Assembly (NCBI GenBank): GCA_021795535.1
Contig: JAJYPG010000025.1
Location: forward strand, 1-9,226
From: Planctomycetota bacterium
GTDB taxonomy: Bacteria > Planctomycetota > Phycisphaerae > WQYP01
DNA length: 9,226 nt
Reading direction: 5' to 3'
How positions within the stretch are numbered: the stretch's first letter is position 1; each line of letters begins with the position of its first letter. The notes beneath the pieces were generated by a model. The model worked only from the letters and a program-made list of their open reading frames with translations. It did no database searches and had not been told where the DNA came from. Both the position numbers and the translations under genes were made by a program. Below are positions 1 through 5,507 of the stretch, piece by piece.

Positions 1-1150
1 CCAGCACCATGGCTCGTTCAATGACATTTAAGAGTTCTCGCACATTGCCAGGCCAATGGTAGCGTTGCAAGGCTTCCAGAGCGGGCAGGGTTATGGAATC
101 AATGGGAGTGGTGATATTTTGTATGTTCACATGTTCTATAAAGTAACGCACCAGCAGTGGAATATCTTCCACGCGATCTCGCAAGGGAGGTACGTGGATG
201 GTTATAATGTTCAGGCGATAATACAAATCTTCCCGAAACAGGCCTTGGGTTACCATGGTTGGCAAATCTCGGCTTGTCGCGGCAAGAACGCGTGTATCAA
301 CTTTTATTTCACGATGGCCCCCCAGCGGTGTGACCACACGGTTTTCCAGGATTCGCAACAGCTTGGCCTGAAGAGACAAGGCACAATCGCCAATTTCATC
401 AATAAACAGAGTGCCACCACTCGCCGCTTCAAATCGCCCGATTCGCGCCCCAACGGATCCGGAAAAGGCGCCTTTGTCGTATCCAAAAAGTTCGCTTTCC
501 ACCAGTGTTTCCGGCATGGCCGCACAGTTCAGGGCGATAAATGGCCCCGCTTTGCGCTGCGAGTTCCTGTGAATGGCTTGCGCCACCAGGTCCTTCCCGG
601 TGCCGGACTCTCCAAGGATCAGCACGGTGCTGAAGGCCTGGGCGGATCGTGCAATTAAATCAAAAACTTCCCGCATTACCTGTTGACCTATGATATGGTC
701 TTTCAGGCCATCAGATATATCGGGTATTGCAACTTTGTGCTCTTTTTGACATGCGCGTACAAGTTCCATAAGCCGGGTAAGCATGAGTTTGGCATCGGAA
801 ATATTTTTTATGTCATCAAACGCATCTGTGTTAATGGTTTCAATTAAGGATTTTACAGATTGCGTTTCGTGGATTAACGGCAAAGGGGTGTCGGGAAAAT
901 AATTCCGCCAGTGTTTAATCATATCTAAACGGGATATATCTCCGGAAATAACCCCGGCCACCACGCAGTCAATTCCTTCTCCTACATAACTTAACGCTTT
1001 TTCGGCGGAATCTGTGGTCTTTACGTTGTAACCCGCATGGCTAAGCAAACGCTCCAACGCAGCGCGTTGGGTTGGATTATCTTCAATAACAAGTATTTCG
1101 TATTGATTCCCCATGTCTTTTTGCATATCTTTTTGACTAATCGGTTTCAT
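1..1150 (-). CDS. Sigma-54-dependent NtrC-family transcriptional activator with degenerate receiver domain (partial, C-terminus off window)
   Basis: An open frame of 383 codons runs to the left edge without a stop. Residues about 17-130 form a receiver domain with strand 1 and its acidic pair (ILVIEDN, E23/D24). The phospho-acceptor position is Gly66 (DCVVAGV where NtrC-type proteins have an Asp), and the conserved Thr and Lys are also off. Residues about 150-383 are a AAA+ sigma-54 interaction domain: Walker A GESGTGKD (180-187), a GAFTGA loop read as GAFSGS (227-232), Walker B FIDEIGD (249-255), Arg-finger region FREDLYYRLN (305-314) and sensor II WPGNVREL (366-373). The DNA-binding domain expected by family precedent would lie beyond position 1. 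The ATG at 1150 is preferred because GGAG sits 8 bases upstream. An ATG at 1156 is too close to that site, and one at 1114 has no ribosome binding site. It is transcribed in the same direction as the Ehr/crcB genes but has its own probable promoter. Its target is unknown; the neighbouring operon is an inference. The family assignment is very secure. Confidence 0.95.
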   Translation of the reverse strand, partial: MKPISQKDMQKDMGNQYEILVIEDNPTQRAALERLLSHAGYNVKTTDSAEKALSYVGEGIDCVVAGVISGDISRLDMIKHWRNYFPDTPLPLIHETQSVKSLIETINTDAFDDIKNISDAKLMLTRLMELVRACQKEHKVAIPDISDGLKDHIIGQQVMREVFDLIARSAQAFSTVLILGESGTGKDLVAQAIHRNSQRKAGPFIALNCAAMPETLVESELFGYDKGAFSGSVGARIGRFEAASGGTLFIDEIGDCALSLQAKLLRILENRVVTPLGGHREIKVDTRVLAATSRDLPTMVTQGLFREDLYYRLNIITIHVPPLRDRVEDIPLLVRYFIEHVNIQNITTPIDSITLPALEALQRYHWPGNVRELLNVIERAMVL

Positions 1151-1250
1151 GACCATGGCTCCAAATTGTAACGCCAGCGGCCCATGCTAATGAGAATTGG
1201 CTAAATTCACCCCTTCAAAACAGAACCTGCCAACTGGTCAGCCACTTGTT

Positions 1251-1286
1251 AGGCCGTTTAGGCCGTTTAGGCCGTTTAGGCCGTTT
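1251..1286. repeat. Four perfect tandem 9-bp repeats in the regulator leader
   Basis: The plus strand reads AGGCCGTTT four times without a mismatch; in the regulator's direction the unit is AAACGGCCT. The array begins directly after the proposed -10 box of the regulator promoter, so it covers the predicted transcription start and the first part of a leader of about 130 bases. A 9-bp period places copies on nearly the same face of the helix. This fits cooperative operator binding, but slippage-generated DNA of no function is possible. Confidence 0.9.
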
Positions 1287-1314
1287 ATTATAGTACCATA
1301 ATGTGCAAGGTAAA
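1287..1314 (-). promoter_or_regulatory. Probable sigma-70-type promoter of the regulator gene
   Basis: On the minus strand a perfect TATAAT (1287-1292) follows TTTACC (1309-1314; four of six matches to TTGACA) with a 16-base spacer. Transcription would start near 1280, inside the AAACGGCCT repeat array, and give a leader of about 130 bases before the ATG at 1150. The -10 match is exact, while the -35 is weak. The position, downstream of DUF190 and upstream of the regulator, supports separate transcription of the regulator. Confidence 0.6.
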
Positions 1315-1439
1315 TCAAGCTGGGTATACTATGATCGTCGTTCATCGCCTTTTGATTGTGGCTACGCCACGCTGTGTTTTCCTGCAATCATCTATCGCTC
1401 TAAAGCACAATAAAGAAACAAATTGACCTCAACGGTTGT
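1315..1439. other. Intergenic region 3' of the DUF190 gene with a short inverted repeat
   Basis: This 125-base stretch separates the DUF190 stop from the regulator promoter. The only structure I see is a 5-bp inverted repeat with a 3-base loop, GTGGC-TAC-GCCAC at 1358-1370. On the plus strand it is followed by GCTGTGTTTT; on the minus strand it is followed by AATCAAAAGG, with no T tract. It is therefore not a convincing intrinsic terminator for the operon. No small ORF with a good ribosome binding site was found here. Confidence 0.5.
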
Positions 1440-2201
1440 TCATGCTTTTGCCGCCGCATCATCTGGATTATGGCGGTAGATCAGAATTTGCACGGACTCC
1501 ATGGTAATCATGCCCTCCTGTACCATTTCATCCAGCACGGGCAGCAATTTCTCAATTTTATCGCGGGAATCCACCATTTCAATCACAATGGGCAGGTCTG
1601 TGGAAAGCACCAGCACTTTGTTGGTGTGCAGCACGCTGTTGGCTCCGAAGCCCATGGATCCATGCAATACTGTTCCACCCGCAAGACCCGCTTCACGCGC
1701 TTTGTGAATGATCGCCTCAAAAAGCGGACGGCCTTTCCAGGTATCGGACTCCCCAATGAAAATCCGCAACAGAACGCCATTGTCATCTTTACGCATGGTG
1801 GGAGTCTCCTGAATAAGAGGAACCGTGCTCAGAGGGGAAATATCGCCCGGAAGTCTGGACGTATGCGGATCGCCGCCTTTTTTTCGATACATTAGCACGG
1901 CCGCCCGTTCCAATGTGGCCAGGCCATGGCGCACTTCTTTGGCGACCACGGTCTGAACAAAATCAGCAATTAGCCCGGCCTCATCCACAATTTCCACAAT
2001 TACCGGGGAATCGCTGAGAAGTGTAAAGTCCGTTGGTTGCAGGATTCCCCTCGCCCCAAAGCCCATTTTACCGCACAAGACCGTGCCGCCGGACATTTTG
2101 CGTTTACCAGCGTCATGAAGCAGCCGTTCGTACACCGGCGAGAAGTGGTATGATTCAGAACTGCGCAAATAGATACGCAGCAATGTTTTTTCACCAATCA
2201 C
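1440..2201 (-). CDS. Tandem DUF190 (PII-like fold) protein, 253 aa
   Basis: Two homologous DUF190 domains lie head to tail, at residues about 3-109 and 142-245. Both carry the same core, GGTVLCGKMGFGA (38-50) and GGTVLHGSMGFGA (175-187), followed by a beta strand of the form PVIVEIVD / PIVIEMVD. DUF190 proteins are usually single-domain and about 110 residues long; solved members have a PII/GlnB-like ferredoxin fold, and the family often sits beside crcB. No catalytic site is known, so a small-molecule-sensing or regulatory role is inference. The start is GTG at 2201, because AAGGAG lies 7 bases upstream and the first domain begins at once (VIGEKTLLRIYL). The ATG at 2279 would overlap crcB by 35 bases and add 26 residues unlike the domain. 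The linker at about 110-140 is polar and probably flexible. The gene starts 43 bases after crcB and is probably cotranscribed with it. Confidence 0.88.
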   Translation of the reverse strand: MIGEKTLLRIYLRSSESYHFSPVYERLLHDAGKRKMSGGTVLCGKMGFGARGILQPTDFTLLSDSPVIVEIVDEAGLIADFVQTVVAKEVRHGLATLERAAVLMYRKKGGDPHTSRLPGDISPLSTVPLIQETPTMRKDDNGVLLRIFIGESDTWKGRPLFEAIIHKAREAGLAGGTVLHGSMGFGANSVLHTNKVLVLSTDLPIVIEMVDSRDKIEKLLPVLDEMVQEGMITMESVQILIYRHNPDDAAAKA

Positions 2202-2214
2202 GGAAATACTCCTT

Positions 2215-2242
2215 ATTAAAGATTCCGCATTAAAGATTCCGC
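2215..2242. repeat. Perfect 14-bp tandem duplication between crcB and the DUF190 gene
   Basis: ATTAAAGATTCCGC occurs twice in a row with no mismatch (2215-2228 and 2229-2242). It fills most of the 43-base gap between the crcB stop and the DUF190 GTG start and ends just upstream of the AAGGAG ribosome binding site. The 14-base period is not a multiple of three, which agrees with the region being non-coding spacer. It is probably a recent duplication that lengthened the spacer. Confidence 0.85.
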
Positions 2243-2244
2243 GG

Positions 2245-2628
2245 TCATCCACCCATTCGATGTCCCAAAATAACCCCAAGCCGCACCGCCAGCAGTCCGA
2301 GCATCACACTCCCCAGAATGTAGAACATGGATCGCAAACCCTGACCATCCGCAAGCATCTTGTTGGATTCAAACATGTATGTGGAAAACGTGGTGTAGGC
2401 CCCAACGAATCCGACCGCCACACCCAAACGCAGGCTTTCGGGCATGGCAAAGCGTGATCCCGCCACGGTAAGAAACCAGCCGAGGAATAAGCTTCCGCTG
2501 ATATTAATAATCAAGGTTCCGACGGGAAATGCGGAAAACGAAAATGTCCGGGCGACAAAGAACCGCGTAATGGCACCGCAGAACCCCGCACATCCGATGG
2601 CCAGATAATCAACCAGTATTTTTTTCAT
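2245..2628 (-). CDS. crcB: Fluc-type fluoride ion channel CrcB, 127 aa
   Basis: This is a small, four-helix membrane protein of the usual Fluc length. Family marks are GFCGAITRF near the N-terminus (15-23), the central helix motif GTLIINISGS (37-46, with the conserved Asn42) and the helix-3 break GFVGAYTTFSTY (73-84, TTFST signature). Fluc proteins work as antiparallel dimers that let cytoplasmic fluoride leave down its gradient. The ATG at 2628 follows AAAGGA at 11 bases, a slightly long spacing; no better start exists. The gene lies 60 bases after the hyfB-like stop and 43 bases before the DUF190 start. No fluoride riboswitch is recognisable in the 60-base gap, so expression probably follows the upstream operon or an unseen promoter. 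The assignment is secure; a functional tie to the redox complex is only suggested by position. Confidence 0.94.
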   Translation of the reverse strand: MKKILVDYLAIGCAGFCGAITRFFVARTFSFSAFPVGTLIINISGSLFLGWFLTVAGSRFAMPESLRLGVAVGFVGAYTTFSTYMFESNKMLADGQGLRSMFYILGSVMLGLLAVRLGVILGHRMGG

Positions 2629-2688
2629 CAGTCGAAAGTTCCTTTTCTTATATTCAAACCGTTAATCATTTTTCCTGTCGGACTGGGC

Positions 2689-4692
2689 CTAAAACAGGGT
2701 TAGAAATAAAATAACAACAAGTAACGCGCCGATAAAGGCCAAATAAGCATTCAGATAACCACTTTGCATCCTTCGCACACGGCGGGCCAGACGCTGAATC
2801 AGCCGGACAATCGGCCTGAAAAGATAGGGGCCGAACAGCGGCGCGACATGATGATCGAACTTCAAGCGGTGTATAAAATAATCTCGCCCGCCTGTTTCAC
2901 GCGAGGTTGTTTGCACTGGCCGATAGATGAAGCTGTAAAAAGTGCGCAGAGCATTGGAGAAAGCCAACGCCGTCGTGGCAGAGGCGACCGCTTCCTCGCG
3001 TCGTCCACCATACCAGACCGGCCTCCGGCAAATACCGCGCCGCACCCCCACATACACCAGAGCCAGCGGCAGGATCGCCAGCAATGGCATGACGATGACA
3101 AGCAGTGTCGGGGAAATAAAAGCAAACCTGGATGTAAGCGGCACAAGCAGCAGTCCGGATCGCATGGAATCAACCGCATTGCGACCATGGGCCAACCAAG
3201 GCAGGTTGTCCAGGCCGCCCAGCCACCATGGCATTCCAACCGCAAGCAGTAAAACCGCCAGCCCCAGCGCAAAAACCGCACCCGCATAGCGGCAGGAAAA
3301 CCCGCGGTCAGAGGGCACCCCGTCGCCCAGCAAGCCTATTCCTAACACCTTCACAAATGTGGCCAATGCCACCGCCGCCGTAAGGGCAAGCCCCGCACCT
3401 GCCAGAGCCAGCGCCATCCGACCACCAAGCGTCGGCAGGTGAAATCCCTGAAACATGGTCTGAAAAACATACCATTCGCTGACAAATCCCGCCTGAGGCG
3501 GCATTGCGGCGAGACTCATGCCGGCAAATACCGCCCCGACCCCCAGCATCCATGACGAACGGCGCAGCAAGCCGCTCTGTTTGATTTCGTATGTACCGGT
3601 GGACTCAAAGAGTCCGTCGGCACAGAGCATCAGCGATCCCTTGGCCAGGGAATGCCCGGCCAGATGAAGCAGGCAGACAACCCAGGCCAACATGGCAAGC
3701 TGAATCAGTCCCTCTTGCCGAAAAATAAGGGCCGCACCCAGCACAGTGCAGGCAATGCCTGCGTTTTCCGCCGTTGAAAAACCAAGAAGTATGCGCCAAT
3801 CCTCCTGCTGGAAAGCAAAAAGAACCGAGAGTATGGCGCTTAATACCCCGGTTGCCACCAGTACAACACCAATGGTAAATGCGGCGGAACTGTGCCCCGG
3901 AAGCCAATGCAAAAGCGCCCGTCCCAACGCAAAAAACGCGGCGTTAAGCACCACGCCGGACATAACGGCACCTGAGGCACCGCTGGCATTGCCATAAGCA
4001 CCGGCGAACCATTCATAAAATGGCATCAGACCGAGTTTTGCTCCGAATCCGATGATCAGCAACAGACCAACACCAATGGACTCCGGGGCGGGCATCTGTT
4101 TCCAGCCCGTGGCAAAGCACGAAAAATTCAGATTTCCTCCGTCTCGCCCCAGCAATAAAACAGCCAGGAGCAGAGCCACCGCACCTACTTCCAGAAGCGC
4201 CAGCATAAAAAGAACCGGTCGGCCTGTGTGTTCGGAAATTTCCTCTCCCAAAATCATCAGCGCGCCGCCTAAACTCATAAGTTCCCAGCCAATCAGCAAT
4301 GTCATGGCATCCTGACATCCAAATACCGCAACGGAGCCGAGTAGCGCAATGGCCACACCCGCCAGCCAGCGCCGCTGCGCGGAATTGTTTTTCGCCGGAC
4401 TACCCAGCAGCACTGCAATGCCCGCCGGCAATAAGCCAAACCCCATAAGCCATAGCGACGCGGAATTGAACCTGAAACTGATCGGCAAGTTCGCCAGAGA
4501 AATGCCTGCCCATACAGTGGTGGGGCCAACCAGAAGCCCGTTGATACACGCCCCCATGCCCAAGGCGCAACCCGCGGCAACCGACAGACGGGCCGCCAGC
4601 GATTGTCCCCCCGATATAAGTCCGGCCAGCAGAATTCCCAGTAACCAGGCAACGCAGGCCAGACCCATCAATAGGTTCGCTGAATCATTCAT
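2689..4692 (-). CDS. hyfB: HyfB/HycC-like antiporter-type membrane subunit of Ehr complex, 667 aa
   Basis: This is a large polytopic protein (roughly 15 membrane helices) of the NuoL/M/N, Mrp-antiporter superfamily, close in length to E. coli HyfB. Ion-path residues in family positions are Glu137 (IGWELMSL), Lys219 (GFGAKLGLMPFYEW), Lys351 (LAGHSLAKGSLM) and Glu406 (PPQAGFVSEWYVF). PPQAGFVSEW is typical of HycC/HyfB, which have Glu where NuoL has Lys. The C-terminal part (after about residue 550) has an Arg-rich cytoplasmic stretch and one last helix. The ATG at 4692 overlaps the end of the hyfI-like gene (ATGAATGA) and has GGAGG 8 bases upstream; an in-frame start at 4713 has no such site. 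The role is proton or sodium translocation coupled to the peripheral redox arm. Its place at the 3' end of the set differs from E. coli hyf, where hyfB is near the 5' end. Confidence 0.93.
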   Translation of the reverse strand: MNDSANLLMGLACVAWLLGILLAGLISGGQSLAARLSVAAGCALGMGACINGLLVGPTTVWAGISLANLPISFRFNSASLWLMGFGLLPAGIAVLLGSPAKNNSAQRRWLAGVAIALLGSVAVFGCQDAMTLLIGWELMSLGGALMILGEEISEHTGRPVLFMLALLEVGAVALLLAVLLLGRDGGNLNFSCFATGWKQMPAPESIGVGLLLIIGFGAKLGLMPFYEWFAGAYGNASGASGAVMSGVVLNAAFFALGRALLHWLPGHSSAAFTIGVVLVATGVLSAILSVLFAFQQEDWRILLGFSTAENAGIACTVLGAALIFRQEGLIQLAMLAWVVCLLHLAGHSLAKGSLMLCADGLFESTGTYEIKQSGLLRRSSWMLGVGAVFAGMSLAAMPPQAGFVSEWYVFQTMFQGFHLPTLGGRMALALAGAGLALTAAVALATFVKVLGIGLLGDGVPSDRGFSCRYAGAVFALGLAVLLLAVGMPWWLGGLDNLPWLAHGRNAVDSMRSGLLLVPLTSRFAFISPTLLVIVMPLLAILPLALVYVGVRRGICRRPVWYGGRREEAVASATTALAFSNALRTFYSFIYRPVQTTSRETGGRDYFIHRLKFDHHVAPLFGPYLFRPIVRLIQRLARRVRRMQSGYLNAYLAFIGALLVVILFLTLF

Positions 4693-5494
4693 GAATGCGC
4701 CCTCCATGCACACGTTGCGATGACCGTCCCAGCAGAATCAGCAGGGCGGAAATAATCGCCGCCGGATTCGGCGGGCAGCCCGGCAGGTAGACATTGACAG
4801 GAATGATCGGATCCACCCCATATCCACAGGCATAATCACCCTCAACTATGCCACCTGAAACCGCGCATGTGCCCATCGCGAAAACCCAACGCGGCTCCGG
4901 CATTTGGCTATAGGTTTCCAGCAGCACATCGCGCATGGCGTATGTGACCGGTCCGGTTACCAGCAACAGATCCGCAAAACGTGGTGATGGTGTGAAAAAT
5001 ATTCCCAGCCGATGCAGATTATAAAACGGATTGTTCAATGCCTGAAGTTCCGATTCGCACCCGTTGCACGAACCGGCATCAACATGACGGATAAACAGGC
5101 TCCGGCCAAACACGCGACTGATTTCCTCCGGCACCTTCCGCCCGTCGGCTGAAGCAACCGCCTGCGTCCAGAGCAGGTCCCGGCGGTCGCGCACCCCGAA
5201 AGCCCAATCGCCAGATGTGGCCATTGCGCCGGTTGGACAAACCTCGGTGCATAGCTGGCAGTTCACACAGCGACCATAATCAATTTCCGGAATTGAAGAC
5301 GCCGTTATATCCGGCGAACGTGTAATTGCGGCGGTCGGGCAGCATTTAACGCAGGCATCGCAGCCGGGTTCACACTTTGCCGTATCCAGACGCGGCATGC
5401 CCAGTACCCCGACCTGGCCGTCGTTCTGGCCGGAAAGAGGCCAGCGTGTGGTGGCCTTTCCGTGATGCAGACCAAACAATGTCCAAAATGGCAT
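4685..5494 (-). CDS. hyfI: HyfI/NuoB-like small subunit fused to N-terminal 2x[4Fe-4S] ferredoxin domain (HyfH-like), 269 aa
   Basis: Residues about 30-95 form a bacterial ferredoxin domain. The first cluster motif is CEPGCDACVKCCP (Cys41, 45, 48, 52, spacing Cx3Cx2Cx3CP) and the second is the canonical CVNCQLCTEVCP (Cys76, 79, 82, 86). Residues about 130-260 are the NuoB/HyfI-type small subunit with all four ligands of the proximal cluster: GSCNGCE (Cys143, 146), GTCAVSGG (Cys210) and LPGCPPNP (Cys240). Three [4Fe-4S] clusters are therefore expected in one chain, carrying electrons to or from the large subunit. In E. coli these functions are split between HyfH and HyfI. The ATG at 5494 is chosen over an upstream TTG at 5527, which would overlap the hyfG-like gene by 20 bases; GGAG overlapping the preceding stop lies 10 bases from the ATG. 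No twin-arginine signal is present, so the protein faces the cytoplasm. Confidence 0.93.
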   Translation of the reverse strand: MPFWTLFGLHHGKATTRWPLSGQNDGQVGVLGMPRLDTAKCEPGCDACVKCCPTAAITRSPDITASSIPEIDYGRCVNCQLCTEVCPTGAMATSGDWAFGVRDRRDLLWTQAVASADGRKVPEEISRVFGRSLFIRHVDAGSCNGCESELQALNNPFYNLHRLGIFFTPSPRFADLLLVTGPVTYAMRDVLLETYSQMPEPRWVFAMGTCAVSGGIVEGDYACGYGVDPIIPVNVYLPGCPPNPAAIISALLILLGRSSQRVHGGRIHE

Positions 5495-5507
5495 GGCAGG
5501 CAAACTC

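Noticed and set aside
56..658. Open frame of 200 codons on the plus strand
   Set aside because: It lies opposite the clearly recognisable AAA+ domain of the minus-strand regulator, and its translation shows no family features.
1217..1235. Possible sigma-54 promoter (TTGGCAGG) in the regulator leader
   Set aside because: The GG at -24 is followed at the -12 position by TT rather than GC, so the essential spacing rule is not met.
1358..1370. Intrinsic terminator after the DUF190 gene
   Set aside because: The stem has only 5 bp, and in the direction of the operon no run of T follows it.
1470..1895. Open frame of 141 codons on the plus strand
   Set aside because: It is antisense to the DUF190 gene, whose two repeated domains explain the region. 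The His/Asn/Gln-rich translation is typical of a shadow frame.
2202..2279. N-terminal extension of the DUF190 protein from an ATG at 2279
   Set aside because: It overlaps crcB by 35 bases, crosses the 14-bp duplication and has no domain similarity. The GTG at 2201 has AAGGAG at ideal spacing.
2629..2688. Fluoride riboswitch or separate promoter before crcB
   Set aside because: The gap is only 60 bases and shows no recognisable crcB-motif pseudoknot. A TATAAG-like hexamer is present, but with no matching -35 element.
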